A DNA stretch of 62,000 nt from Branchiostoma floridae (GCF_000003815.2 NC_049993.1:15250635-15312634), one strand, 5' to 3'; positions 36,371-49,500 are shown, numbered from the stretch's first letter. Numbers and translations: made by a program. The notes: generated by a model from the sequence alone, not told the origin.

Positions 36371-36395
36371 CAGAGACAGAGAGAGAGAAACAGAT
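36260..36395. repeat. (GA)n microsatellite
   Basis: Imperfect GAGAGA with CAGAGA variants, about 130 bp. A CT-rich tract of opposite sense lies at 36704-36802. Confidence 0.95.
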
Positions 36396-37024
36396 AAGAA
36401 CGCTCCAGAAAGCCGAACCTTCTTGACATAGGTAACCTGCAGGTGACCTGTGTCTATGTACTGCCAGGTGTGTTTGAAGTAACGGTCACGGCTTAGTTAA
36501 ACACACATGTACCACACTGATGACGCCTAACAAGAGATGTCAAAGATAGTTGTCAGTGTCGCCCACATGTCAAGGGTTCTTACTCTACTTACGTAAGAAG
36601 GCCCATCCCCCACCCCCACCTTTTGACCAAGTCAGATAATTCGTTGTAAAAACGCGTGGGCTCTTTCATATTATAATTTAGCCTAAACAGTGTAAAGTGT
36701 AAGCCCTCTCTCTCTTAATTAATCTTTCTTCTCTTTCTCTCTTTCCCTCTCTCTTTCTCTCCTCTTTCTCTTTTTATTTTTTTCTCTCTCTCCTTCTCTC
36801 TGCGTGTGAGATAAGGATAGACAGACAGACATCAAAACGGTAATTTGTATCGATTGCTAAAAACTAAGAATTATATCACATGGGTTCTTTTTCAACCTTT
36901 ACTCAACCTTAAAAATACATATCATTATGAAAAAAAAATGGTTTTTCGTGCTGTAAGTCTAGACTTGAATAAAAGATTGTGGAACTCATAGAATATATCA
37001 CTTACGAAATCTATATTTGTATGG

Positions 37025-38213
37025 GGTCTCACTAAATACCGAAAACAACCGAAAACAACCGAAAACAACCGAAAACAACCGAAAACAACCGAAAACAACC
37101 GAAAACAACCGAAAACAACTTTCACTAAATACCGAAAACAACCGAAAACAACTTTCACTAAATACCGAAAACAACCGAAAACAACTTTCACTAAATACCG
37201 AAAACAACCGAAAACAATTTCACTACCGAAAACAACCGAAAACAACTTTCAATAATTACCGAAAACAACTCGACACAACCATAAACAACAGGCAATCATT
37301 TCAGTGGGCTATTATTTAATTATTTTATTTTATTTTGGACAGGAGTTAGGCTACGATGGATTTATTAGTTTGACGACCCCTGTTATTAATACAATATTAG
37401 TAATAATAAAGTCAACGATCTCCTTTGCCTGTTCGAATATATTAATGTTCGCATTCAGATTCAAGGACCCTGTACGTTATAAACGGGGACTGCTTGGTCA
37501 ACTCACAAACTCATCAATGGATATCTAGATTACATGGCATCTATTGTGTAACTCCAAGCAGAGGTAACGGTGGGGGCGGGGTGTAGTATTGGCCACAACA
37601 AGAAATAGCAGTCACTGCTATCCCCAGACGAAATCTCTGCTTGGAAAATAGGTTTGCTTATTAATTACTGCTGGCAAATTCTGCTGCCTATTTAGCTAAT
37701 GTGTACTACATTTTTTTTCTAGCAACCAAAACAATCTAGTATATTTCTTGCTCAATTATAACGCATTTCCACTGCCATAACAAATCGATTTAATGGAAAA
37801 ACCGCAAACGTGTATTAGAGGTCCCAGATTAAACTAAATGATCAAAATTCTGCTTTACACCATAAAACAGCGTGTGATCGATGGAAAGGTGTTTTCACCG
37901 GCTACATCCCCTTTGCTGAAAGAAACCTTCCTTCAGAATCTTCTCTCCCTCGGCCGTGGAGAAAATAATTCAAGGGATAATAACCAGTAGATGAAGATAA
38001 AATAGACATTTTTGTTGTTTACGGGTTATTTTCCGACTTTTTTCGGGTTTTGATAGGTTGTTCATGATTGCTTTGATATTTTTTAGGTGGCTTCGAGTTG
38101 TTTTCAGTATTTTTCGAGTTGTTTTCGGTTGTTTTCGGTATATTTCATGTTGTTTTCGGTTGTTTTCGGTTGTTTTCGGTTGTTTTCGGTTGTTTTCGGT
38201 ATTTAGTGAGACC
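37025..38213. mobile_element. Foldback-like element with decamer-repeat inverted termini
   Basis: Left end GGTCTCACTAAATACCGA, right end complement TCGGTATTTAGTGAGACC. Both ends run into arrays of the 10-bp unit CCGAAAACAA (left to about 37265) or its complement (right, about 38097-38200), with inserted TTTCACTAAATA spacers on the left. The centre (37270-38090) has no transposase. No target duplication could be fixed (TTTGTATG versus TTTGTGGG is imperfect). Confidence 0.75.
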
Positions 38214-38827
38214 GTTTGTGGGTACGTGTTTTAAGCAAGGATATGGAGAAAATTGAACATACGAGTTCACCTATATTTCTTACTAGAAACGTACATTGGA
38301 TTCGCTTTCCAAGTGCGTCATTGCTAGCAAAGTTGTGTGTTCTTCGTACGGTTCTGTGCAGAAATACAACGTCTTTGTCGCGGTTCATTGTACAGAAGTG
38401 TTTCTTGCATGAGTGGAAATCGAACGGAAAATGCTTTTATCTAAATGTACCGTATAACAAGCTGTCACGTTGTGGTTGTGTTTGACATGACTTACGGACC
38501 AAGGTGAAAACTTTACAGAGGTCCCCGGTATTGTTTCGTATGTCGTGTTGTGTTATTTCTGTCATGTTTTCTTTTGTTCACTTGTGTAAGGAGTAAAAAG
38601 GCAAAAGGCCGGCTATGTAGGGCACGTGAAAGGTGAAGGATATCTATACGGTGATAAAAAAAGGGGGAAAAGGGATGGTAAGTAGGAGATGATGAAGTGA
38701 AAGAGGGATAAACGTTTAAATAATAAGTTGATGTTTTTTTTTTCCAATGGGTGATAGTGTTATGTTATCTATAACGCTCAAAAGCTCATTTATCGCTGGA
38801 AATTTGTTGATATCTATTCTCGTGGGG

Positions 38828-38829
<2 letters not shown>

Positions 38830-38861
<32 letters not shown>
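38830..38861. repeat. (TA)n microsatellite
   Basis: About 15 TA units ending in TATTAATA. Confidence 0.95.
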
Positions 38862-38862
<1 letters not shown>

Positions 38863-41190
38863 TACTTGTCTATACAGCATTGAAACATCTTACATAGATA
38901 GTTGAGATATGTACAGTTACTTACACTTCCTATACCCACCGACCCCGACTTCTTTTGATATGTCTATAGACACAGCCCTGTCAACAATATATCTCTTAAT
39001 TTTACCTTTTCTCTTTTTATGACCAAATAAAAAGATCTAAAACTCCTCTTGCATAAAGCATGGTTAAAACTGTCTCACGAGGGAAAAATCTGAACCACTA
39101 CAATCTCCGCGTCCCAACCTCTGCTTGGAGAATTCCGAAAAGTGAACACATTGGTCACGTGGTCTTAATATTTGGTAGTTGTTTTTTTTTTTATACAGGT
39201 TTGATTTTAAATGCATATCTGTCTTATTGTGCCCCTGCCTTTTGAATTACCGTTTTGTAATAATATGCTATAATGATGAACGGAGAAGAGAATGGCAACC
39301 ACGAATATATTGGCTTGATATCAGTTATCCGTAACACATCTAGTGTCATATTTATATATGTTGGTTCTGTATATATTCTAAAAGGCCCGTGTTTTCTTCT
39401 TTGTCATGTCAAAGCTACCAAAGAAGAGACATGAAATGTGTTTTTTAAGATCGCCCTTGAATCGTGGCATTCTTTCATCAAATATTCATGTTTATAAGCC
39501 GGGAGGCCGGATGTAAAAACTGACGACTTATCATAAGTACACGGCGCGATTTCTGTCGTCTGGCACGGCAGTCTGAGGAAAAGGCAGCGACCATTGCAAT
39601 TTAGGGGTGTCGGACCATCGATAAATTTTATATTTTCGCTTCAAATGCAGTAACAATGGGCGGTAACATTTCACTTAACAATGACGCCACCGCCTAATAT
39701 GTGACAAAAACGTTACTAAACATTTTGTAAACATCAATGTTAGTATCTGCAACCTTTGAAAAAATGTCTACCCCTTTTCTGACAATACCCTGGTCCGTTC
39801 TACGTTCCCGCCACAATGCAGGTGTGTTTCATTCACAAGAAAGTCACACGCAAAGGTCTGAATGGGGAAATACCCATTACGTGACAAGTCTGCATCGATC
39901 CACGTATACAGACTTGAATGAAACGTCCCCCATACTAAACCTTACTGAAGGACGACATTTTGTCGTACTACTACTATGGAAATCGCTCGGAAAAGAACAG
40001 CACAAGAAACAAAACTGGCTTCCAGTAACAGTTCGAGTTCTGAACCAAGGATTGATGTTGCTTTATAATATATAGTTTTTCTACATGTAGCTATATCGTA
40101 ATCCGTTGCCAATAGATATTTTAGAAAGATCCCAAATTGATAGCCTTAAATATGCTTACATCTAGATGTGCAAACTTTAAGGTTAGGTGTGACAGGTCGT
40201 TCAGTGTTATATATCAGCTGCTGGTGATGACACCAAAGCCATATCCAAAACCGAATAACATATGGAAATCGTATATAGTTGGCATTAAATCCATGCATGT
40301 AAAGCTATTTTCGCCAATATTTAGACGGTAGGTTAAAGTGCTTCGACATTTTTACAGACATCCGTTTATCGACAGGCTTAAAACACAAGTAAGGTCACTT
40401 CATATAGATTATACCCTTGTTGATTAGAAGAATATTAAAATTCTGGGGTGTCCAAGATTTTACAACTACTCAGTAATGTGTCGATACATGTGACGTCAGA
40501 AAAAGCTATTAGAGTGATATCAAAATATCCGAGGCTTTGTTTAACCCCTTATGTGGTTATCACATGGTTTATGTAAGAAGATATTATCTGTAAACTTTGG
40601 ACCTAGTTATAAACAGACCAAAGGTCCATTGGGGCAATACTACGTATAACTAGAAAGGCAACATTTTTGAAAAAATGCAGCATGTGGGCGAAGGGAAAAG
40701 AAAGGAAAAATCGCAAGAAAAGAAACAACTAGAATGACAACATTTTCGCGAAAATGCAGCAAGTCTTTCCCGTGGCCTTTTTTGAAGTTTAAGTCAAACT
40801 ATCTTACACACAATAGTAATTGCCATTAGGTGCCCCGTATTCTCGGTTCACCCCTATTCTCGGCCTTTACCTGACGTCACGGGTTGTGCTGTGTAGCAAT
40901 TATAAAGCTGAAATTCATGATCAGGTTCAGGTCCGGTACCGTACCGTAGCCTCCATTCCAAATTTGACTTAACGCCGCAGGCGACAGACATCGACGATAC
41001 AGTATTTGGCTGCCGGTATGGTCCGAGGCGTTGACGAGCCCCCCTCCCCACATGGACCGTCCGACCGTTTAAACGCCGTCTTTTGAGGGCAATTAAAAAA
41101 TAAATAAAAAGGCGTGTAAACTGAACGATGCTCTGTTTGCAAGATAAAATTGTTGTAAATATCAAAAAAGAAAAAAAAGGACAACTAAAA
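38862..41190. other. Intergenic, no gene supported
   Basis: Includes a 112-codon frame at 39737-40075 with a non-ATG start and no domain. Near 40920-40955 is a GTACC/GGTCCGGT-rich motif that resembles a motif in the duplicated unit (about 195-255). Confidence 0.4.
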
Positions 41191-41200
41191 GAAAGTTGTT

Positions 41201-41285
41201 CCAGCCCGGAATCGAACCAGGGTTGACCTAGCGAAAAAAGCGCATACGTAGCTGGTGCTTTAGCCATTCGGCCAAGCTTGCCGTA
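41201..41285 (-). other. tRNA-like pseudogene or SINE head (Leu/Ser-type shape)
   Basis: The minus strand reads TGGCCGAATGGCTAAAGC (A-box region) and, about 45 nt on, CTGGTTCGATTCCGGG, a perfect B box in a pairable five-base T-arm. The long interval suggests a class II variable arm. The acceptor strands (GCAAGCT, CTGGAAC) do not pair, so it is unlikely to be a functional tRNA. Confidence 0.45.
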
Positions 41286-41504
41286 ACGTTATTGCCGGCA
41301 TTTTAATAGGTACATGTATACAAATGCAATGCGTAGCTTGAACACGTCCGTTCACTGTTTAATTTGCAAGATTCCAAGGTCCCATTTTCTGAAGATAATG
41401 TTTTTCTGTGCAAATTTATCAATCTTGTTCATTCCGTGGCGGGCAACTTATTCCTTGAGCGCCTGTTTGGTCGAATGCATGGCCGATTTACTGCCGCGTC
41501 TCAG

Positions 41505-41805
41505 CTGCTATCATAAAACTGGATGCCGAATGACATTTTGTGTTCTCTGCGTTGATAGGTCCAGCTCTGACGTACACCCGAGACAGTCTGAATTTAGGCC
41601 AATCAAAAAGCTGGGAACGCGGAGTATTTGCTAACAGCTTCCATTTTTCTGAGTTTTGATTGGCTATTATCAAAATGGATGCCGATTGTGTCCTGCGCGT
41701 TGATAGGTTCACCTCTGACGTACAACCGAGAAAGTGCGACTTTAGGCCAATCAAAAAGCTTGAAACATGGAGTACATGGAGGCTTCCATTTGTTTCTGAT
41801 TTCCG
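41505..41805. repeat. Tandem duplication, about 150-bp units
   Basis: 41509-41655 and 41664-41805 share GCGTTGATAGGT, CTCTGACGTACA and TTTAGGCCAATCAAAAAGCT in the same order and spacing. About 80% identity by eye. Confidence 0.8.
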
Positions 41806-42332
41806 GTGAAATACTTGTAAGAAAACTATATGTGTGGCTTCGCCCACATAATGATAAATGCCAAGTCATGATCGTGTAACAATCTTAGACAGAATGCAAA
41901 CTTGAACTAGTCGTGCAATTGTCGTACAAATTTTAGCTGCCATGTTACGAAAAAAGCTGTTTTAGATCTTAGTCGGAAGAACAGAATCACACGACGACCT
42001 AGAGCGAATAATAAGACTTGCATAAGTCGTACGGCAGTGGTAAGATTGTCGTGTATTTGTCGTGCAAATTTCTGCTGTCTCAGTACGACTTGTCGTACAT
42101 CCCTAATGGTGGTCGGCTATGTTATACCCTGCCTGTAAATTATCAAATTGAAACCGTACGACAACCAACGAGAAACTTAGGGTCACTATACCGCAGTTCC
42201 TCTATTGTCACATGTAGATAGTTAGGATGCTACAGTTTAAGTGATTATCTAATTCAAAAGTGAGTAATAGAAACAGGATAACAAACGACCGAGAGGAAGG
42301 GTTGGGAAGTTCTGTCAGACCGAGTTTCGCGG

Positions 42333-43180
42333 ATGAAAGCGACTGTAGCGAACATCACGCGGTAAGTGTCGTCTGATCGGACAGCTGGGGGAAATACTGG
42401 TAAGTGGAAACACGGAGAAGTCGTTAGGGACGTACCACGTCATTTTCTGTGGAGGGAGTGTGTCGAGCGTATATGATTCTGCATTTTCACCACACCTTTC
42501 TTTAATACAAGTATGAAATTTGTCGTTTGTTCCAGTTCAAAATTCATTATATGAAATTCTGAATTTATCGTATTTATTGTCTATCATGGAAACGATATGA
42601 GAGAGGGATGGAGAAAGGGGGTGAGAGAAAGACAAAAAAAGAAAATAAAAGACTCGTAAAGAGAATAACAAACACACAATAGCACACAAGATCACAAAGG
42701 CACGCACACACACACACGAACACACAGTCACACACACACACATTCGAACACACACAGTCACACGCACACACAGAGTCAAACACACACACACACACACACA
42801 CACGCACGCACGCACGCACACACATACACACACGTACATACATTGCAACAAATTTAAAACCCAACGCTCATCTCTTTATGGTGCACTCTTACATCCCCCA
42901 GAGAGTTAACGACACGTCCCTAAACCCCATCTTGACCTCCCTCCCTCGCGCTGCTTGTGTTTAGTCTTACAGGGGAAAACCTGGCTTTGGTCGCCTAGCA
43001 ACCGTTATCAACATGGCCGCTGAGCCAGCACTAGGGTCGTCCCCAGGACTGGGCAACATTCCAGGGTACACTGGGAACAAGCACGTTTTCATCATATTGA
43101 GTCATGAAAAACTGATCAAGGCGATCCGAAAATACCGACAGGGTCATTACGCGCTTAATGATGTTTTCCGCACTTGGTGA
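42333..43180 (+). CDS. Possible 5' part of an unidentified (perhaps ciliary) gene
   Basis: Best-supported part: ATG at 43013 begins a 55-codon frame, [15 protein letters not shown] then IPGYTGNKH, to a stop at 43180. The PGYTG-type words recall microtubule-inner-protein families, but I cannot assign one. The end of the frame looks intronic, and no clear donor was found (a weak one follows CAC at about 43085). Directly upstream is an acceptor (TTAGTCTTACAG|GGG at 42973). An upstream mini-exon (42333-42361, donor CGCG|GTAAGT) would join in frame, but that may be coincidence. An X-box sits 10 bp before the ATG. Confidence 0.3.
42690..42845. repeat. (CA)n-rich microsatellite
   Basis: Imperfect CACACA with ACACAGTCAC and CACGCACG interruptions. 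Confidence 0.95.
42990..43002 (+). promoter_or_regulatory. RFX X-box candidate
   Basis: GTCGCCTAGCAAC fits the imperfect palindrome GTNNCC-N-RGNAAC of RFX factors, which drive ciliary genes. It lies 10 bp upstream of the ATG at 43013. Confidence 0.4.
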
Positions 43181-43713
43181 TGGAAAATTTCAGTCTGCCA
43201 ATATGCGAAATGTATTCACAGGATTCCGTGTAAAATTACAGTGAGAATAGCAAACATAATCCAGTCATGATAACCAGTTTTTTTATCGACTTGCTATATT
43301 TTGTGATAACAGTTTGAAATTATTACAAGGCTTGCATTTTTGTTGAGCGCAACAGTTGGGTGTTCGATGACTTGTTGTAAGACAAACACACATACACTAG
43401 AAATTGTCCTTGACTAAAAATATGAGAAACATCTACTGACTTGATAAGCATAGAAACGATATGATGTGTATGATAGAATTGTATATTTCGGTGGTGTGAA
43501 AATAATTTGTAAATCTATGATAATATGGGCGTTTAGACTTAGCAAAACACTCTTGTAAGCAGCACAAATTGTCATATACTGTAAATACTTGACATTTATT
43601 ATGAAATATCTGACATTTATGTAAGGTTTATAAGGAATAATATTTGGGGAGGGGGCATGAGGATAGGCCTGGGACATGTAGTGTCAGTGACGCAAAGACT
43701 CCCGGGAGAAGCC

Positions 43714-43727
43714 GTTGCCATGGTAAT
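43714..43727. promoter_or_regulatory. Second RFX X-box candidate
   Basis: GTTGCCATGGTAAT is one base from the textbook X-box GTTGCCATGGYAAC. On the minus strand the same word contains a start codon (ACCATGGCAACG) opening a short frame, and on the plus strand ATGGTAATC opens another. Neither is identifiable. Confidence 0.4.
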
Positions 43728-44130
43728 CAAAACAAACGACACATGGAGAGCCCCGGAAAACACGTCACCACGTGGGAAGGGTATAGGTGGAATCTGTGGG
43801 TGCGTTTCGTGGTTAATGTTTGTATCAACAGTTTCCCATTGTAGCGGAATGTAAGTGGGCTGTTGTATTTGTCTTCTGGGCTTTACGGAACTGTTTACGT
43901 CAACTTTACCAGACATTCTTGGTCAAGGAGGCAATGTTAAGAAAACAGTGGGCGTTTTGTCGTCTCCAGCCACTAGTTGCATTCTATCGTTTTGGACAAA
44001 CATTCAAGCTACCAAGCTATAGTTTAACGAAAGTATTGGAATTTGTAAAAACAGTAAACGAGATACAAAAAGCAATTTTGGAGTCGAAGGCAAAGACATA
44101 AAGCACGTCGGAAGAGTGCTAAACATAAGT

Positions 44131-44310
44131 TCAGTTCAGTTCATCCTCATATGAGGTGCCATTAACGATGTCTGACCATGCGTTTCTATCACACATGGTG
44201 GCTAGCAAGTTGTAGTCCTTTAAGCCAACCTCCTCCTCCAAAACTTTCTTAAGTGTTAGGTTCGGTCGTCCCCTTTTTCTCTTTGCGTCAGGTTCCCAGG
44301 AGACGTACTA
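44131..44310 (-). pseudogene. LINE ORF2 C-terminal fragment
   Basis: The minus strand encodes WEPDAKRKRGRPNLTLKKVL, then EEEVGLKDYNLLATMCDRNAWSDIV and a stop at 44131. This is the characteristic basic RGRP tail plus D-R-x-x-W block at the end of many non-LTR reverse-transcriptase proteins. Just upstream, AGHVVRLLG is in another frame, so a frameshift is present. This is a different family from the LINE at 14088. Confidence 0.75.
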
Positions 44311-44657
44311 CATGGCCAGCAAGGGTACCAAAAAACGCAAATTTCTTTACGGCACCATACCGAGCCGCTAGGGGACCAAAAATTTTAGCATTTCCGGCTG
44401 TCACCTACCCACGTACCAAATATCTAGAACACCCACCAAGGCCTTTTGAAGTCATCATTTTCAAACACGCACACGTGCACACACTCAAAAATACAATCTT
44501 ATTAGTGAAGGTACTAGGTACAAAAAGACACAGTTCAATGCGTAGGATCTGAAAGTCTTTATACTTCGATATTGATAGGTATACATTATTGCTAATATTA
44601 CTCAGCTAATGAACATCATACCCTTGAGAATGCCTGTGTCGGGCCTCTAGGCACTAC

Positions 44658-45140
44658 NNNNNNNNNNNNNNNNNNNNNNNNNNNNNNNNNNNNNNNNNNN
44701 NNNNNNNNNNNNNNNNNNNNNNNNNNNNNNNNNNNNNNNNNNNNNNNNNNNNNNNNNNNNNNNNNNNNNNNNNNNNNNNNNNNNNNNNNNNNNNNNNNNN
44801 NNNNNNNNNNNNNNNNNNNNNNNNNNNNNNNNNNNNNNNNNNNNNNNNNNNNNNNNNNNNNNNNNNNNNNNNNNNNNNNNNNNNNNNNNNNNNNNNNNNN
44901 NNNNNNNNNNNNNNNNNNNNNNNNNNNNNNNNNNNNNNNNNNNNNNNNNNNNNNNNNNNNNNNNNNNNNNNNNNNNNNNNNNNNNNNNNNNNNNNNNNNN
45001 NNNNNNNNNNNNNNNNNNNNNNNNNNNNNNNNNNNNNNNNNNNNNNNNNNNNNNNNNNNNNNNNNNNNNNNNNNNNNNNNNNNNNNNNNNNNNNNNNNNN
45101 NNNNNNNNNNNNNNNNNNNNNNNNNNNNNNNNNNNNNNNN
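44658..45140. other. Assembly gap (483 N)
   Basis: Run of N. Just right of it a 33-bp segment (TTTATGATGCATTTACA) is directly repeated at 45141 and 45170. Confidence 1.
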
Positions 45141-45189
45141 TTTATGATGCATTTACAAGTCTCCTATTTTTATGATGCATTTACATCGA

Positions 45190-48100
45190 TGGATAGTTTT
45201 TCTTGGCCTTGGGATCCGTTTGTTTGGTCCCGTCGTCATGACAACCATAATCCATACACCGCTGAATGGGTAGAATAGACCGCCACGTGTTATATACACT
45301 CAACAACCACCTGGGCAAACATGCAGAAGTAATTTAGATTCAAGGACACTGCAATAGATGCGACAATGACCGTTTTACTAGACCATAATACGACAAACAA
45401 GTCAACATTAGAATGTGTTTTATTTTTATATCCGTGTATTCAATCGTTTATTTACTGTTTAGACAACCTATACATTTAGTCGCTCATTCATTCTGTTGTT
45501 TTTTCATTTCCATTCGCTTAAGTAGTTATTGTGTAGTCCAGCTGTTCATTAAGTATTAATATGCCTATTTGCAATTTTCCTAATTGTATTTTTATTGAGT
45601 GCTGTTAGCTTTTTATTATGATTGGTTCCCGTTCTGCGCTTAATTGCTAGGCCTATTACATTTTCTGATTTGTGACTTGTTTAATGTTGACACGGGGGGG
45701 TAATCAACAATTTCTTGGCCTCACTAAGAAAAAATGTGCACAAATCTCTGGGGCATGATTTCGTAGTATTATTTCTTTTATCAATATTCCCCAAATTTCA
45801 AGTCTTTGTTGTCACCACTTTTTATTTGACATTCCTTTGAAAATCAGAAGGTTAGAAGAGGCGAGAAAAACAAGGGTCAAAGCTGTAAATGTGTTGGTTT
45901 AGTTTCTCATAAATCTACGAATCCCATAGAATCTACGAAGATATTGATTAAATGTTTAATAAATATTTCCTTCGTATTCTAACTAGAAAGAAGTGGGCAA
46001 TAGACATGTTCTGCAGAGCTTAGGTTCACCCGGACACGTAGTGTTAATGTTGTCAATGGTTACTATGAACAACGGAACAAAGTTTCAAGTGCAAGACCAA
46101 CGTTCGACAGGGTATTGACACAGGATGCAAGTACGTGAAAGAACGCGAAACATTTCTGCAAAGTAGGACCGGAAATAGGAGAGGTGTTCCACACATTGTA
46201 CAGTAGGGATTGAAAACCACGAAACTTCCTGTACGTAAAGTTGCGGTTAGTCAGGTGTTGACCTTAACATGAAACGCAAACCTGTGAACTTCCGACAAGT
46301 TCGGGACTAGGCACACCTTGATATTTCCACGTCCGCTATACCCATTGTCTTCAGTTACATTGTCTTGATACACTCAAATTCCACTGGTGCAGTGCGACGG
46401 AAATTTCTAAGCAAATCTCTCGGTGCAAGTACGATATCTAAAGGGGCTAAACAGTGTCCAACTGGGCCCACGAACCTATTTCGGGCACGTACAGTATCTA
46501 GAGGGCAAAATGTGCACACCTGCCCTCCGAAGAAATTAGACATTGCTTAGTTCTTGGATACACTTTTTGCCAACAAAAGAACGACGCGTGACAGAGCGGT
46601 CAACGAATTCCGAATACTAAAGAGTTAAATCTTATTGCTTTTGGTGTTCTTTGCTGTTTAATTCATGAGTTAAAAAGGCATTCCTGCACTAGGTGGTACA
46701 TAGGACGGCGTTTATCTTTGTTTCATAAGGCCTTGGGCCACACAACTTTGTGTAATCACTACAACAAGGGGCTAGTTCATTTCAAGTGATGTGTGTTCAA
46801 CTACGATACACTTTTCCAAATGTTGAGTGCTAAGCAGAGAAAGCAGCATGTACCAGTTTAGGTCTTTAGTATGACTCGACCGAACTCAAGATCTGCCGAA
46901 TACAATGCGAATACGCTCCCATAGGCCATTGCATCGATGTCAAGGGTTACAAAAATGCAATTCAGGGCGTAGCGATCACTGTCTAATGAAATGCAGGATT
47001 TATAAAACTTCCGTTTAGAATTTTTTACTTCCAAGCCTTCAAACCGCAAGCTACGTGTGGATGTTAAGGTAAACATGTACCCTAATAGATATCCGTTACA
47101 TTTCGGAAACTGTTAGAGAGCTCTTAAGGATAACCATATTCAAGTTGGCAGACTTTGGTCGGAACAAATATCTCTACTGGTCCCACAACACGTACAGACT
47201 AGGGCTCAAAGATCGCGCGGTTTCCTGTACGTGAAGGTGTGGTTACCAAGGTGTTCACCTACCTAAATGCAAAATGCGAACTTCCGACAAGATCATGGCA
47301 CACCTTAAATTCAGATTCCCTGTCCATTGTCTATAGCATTTTTTGTTCACAATCGTTAGACCTATGAAAAAATGTTATGTTGTGTCAAAGTTTCCTACTA
47401 TTGATAACACTACTGTCTCTAGTAGAAAAATTACGGTCGGATTTTGGTCTGAGGGATGCTACAAATGCCTCTTAGTAATGTGAAATCAAAATACATTAAA
47501 ACACCGTATATCAAATACCACGTTTCAATAATACAAGTGTAGTGATGTGCATTGTATGAAAAATAAAGGGGGCATAGGTTTAAGGGGCCTGTTTACATCA
47601 CATTTTTTGTTTCAACAAAAATGAGGAAAAGCTGTTAGAAAATGATTCTTTAAGATTTTTATTGCACGAACTTTCAATATAAAAATATATGTTCCTTACA
47701 AGCCATCTTAGAGCCAATCGGTTTTTGCTAGGGGCGGTCGGAAAGCCGGAAACTACGTTTTCCCCCCTTACACTGCAGAAAACCGTGTAAAACCGCGAAG
47801 TGGTGTGATTGTTAAGGTAAACATCTAGGTCAATAGATATCCGGTACCTATCGGATACTGCTAGACAGCTCTTCTCAACAACCAACTTGACGTACTTTGG
47901 TCGGAACAAACATTTCTTCTAGAGTATGACTAAACTTTTTGCTGATCGATGACAAAAGTTCGGGGATTGGACAGACATTGATGTAGAGAAAAGTATCCTT
48001 ATTCATGTACACATTCTGTACCTTGGAAGAGCGCAGGATGTAAAATCCTTTCCCAAGACATATTGACGCGAAGAAAGGACCTTTTCTCTACAAATTCAAA

Positions 48101-49340
48101 TAAGCTATCTTTGCAATATGTTCAAAGAATTGCATTGAAGTAAGAATAAAAGAACGAACATTTAACTACAGCCTTTTAAGGACATTTTGAATGAAAAAGA
48201 TGACGGATTTACTATTGTAAAAAAAGTGCATTCGGCTACAGAGGTCAGTCTTTGTCCAAGGACATTATATAAAGTTGTCATAACATATTTAATATTTCAT
48301 ATTTTAAATAATACCTGACATAACAAAGATTGTCTATGAGAAATGTATTCAATTCTGTTGGCTCTATATAATTCAAAAGATGAAAAAATAATCTTAACCA
48401 TACTGTTATAGAATAAAAACGAAGCTAACAGTCAAAGAAGTCAATACTTTTCCTATGATATCTATAAATACTTTTAATAATCAGTATTGCATCAGATGTT
48501 CCAACAAGGCCCCATTACGACACTGCTGAACATACGCGAAGTCAATTTCTAAGTGATTTTCACCGTTGCATCTATTGAGATGTCCATGTTCCAATCATTT
48601 GGTAACTGGGGGTTAAAATTCGGGAAACCAGGAAAGGGCATTTGGATTAGGAAGGGACAAAACATGGGGGTCCTGTATTCGGGGATGTTCCAACCGCCTC
48701 ATAACATAGATAGGTAACTACTGGCTGTACTTCAAGGCGAATATAACGAAGTCTCAATAGAAAACCACCTTGCACATTGACAACAAAACAGAAGCTATTC
48801 TACGCTATTCTATCCTCATTACGGAGCCGAGAATTACAACACGTCACTCAACTATGTTAATTAGATCGTCCTTGGCGCGAATCGGGGCGCAAATAACTGA
48901 TTAGTGACCAATGACGATCGTTAAGAGTTATATGAGCCGCAATTTATCAAGCCTTTGTATTTTATCGCTGTCATTAACATTGCTACAACTCCAATCTGTC
49001 TTCATACAACAAGGGATCAAAGAACGTTAGGGCATGGGAATATGGACTTTAGCATCTTACGTAAACGATTCGACCCTTAGCGACCAATGTTGTGAGTTTT
49101 TGGGGCTAGTTGCCAGCCCTTGACCCCAAGCTCACCTTTTGTACGATACAATAAGTCCTCCATAGCTATCGAAACGATACTAGTGTATAACTATATATAC
49201 CAACCTCTGGAGTATAGAGATGATGGCAGTGTTATAAGGTTTGAGGATTTCTTGAAAGTCTGTCGGTAATCTCTGATAATAAGTCAGACACGTAGAGAAG
49301 GCAGACTTCGCCTCTTCAACAATACTAGCACTGGTTAGAG
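45190..49340. other. Intergenic with dispersed direct repeats, no gene supported
   Basis: Two sets of diverged direct repeats: 46220-46305 with 47222-47306 (both CCTGTACGT...GAACTTCCGACAAG), and 47060-47172 with 47806-47920 (both GTTAAGGTAAACAT...ACTTTGGTCGGAACAAA). Short minus-strand frames through the second set do not stay aligned between copies, so they are not coding. Confidence 0.5.
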
Positions 49341-49400
49341 AAAAGTCGACAGAGAAAGAGAGAGAGGGGGGAGAGAGAGAGGGAGAGAGAGAGAGATCGA

Positions 49401-49500
49401 NNNNNNNNNNNNNNNNNNNNNNNNNNNNNNNNNNNNNNNNNNNNNNNNNNNNNNNNNNNNNNNNNNNNNNNNNNNNNNNNNNNNNNNNNNNNNNNNNNNN
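49401..49500. other. Assembly gap (100 N) beside a GA-rich tract
   Basis: Exactly 100 N, a conventional unknown-size gap. The left edge is (GA)n (49349-49398), which probably caused the break. Confidence 1.

Noticed and set aside
41201-41285. Functional tRNA gene
   Set aside because: The T arm is good but acceptor strands do not pair and the anticodon arm is not convincing.
46355-46550. Minus-strand frame with an internal repeat (CPLDTVRAR / LAPLDIVLAPR)
   Set aside because: The repeat is a weak DNA-level duplication of about 30 bp. Both strands are open and no exon signals are present.
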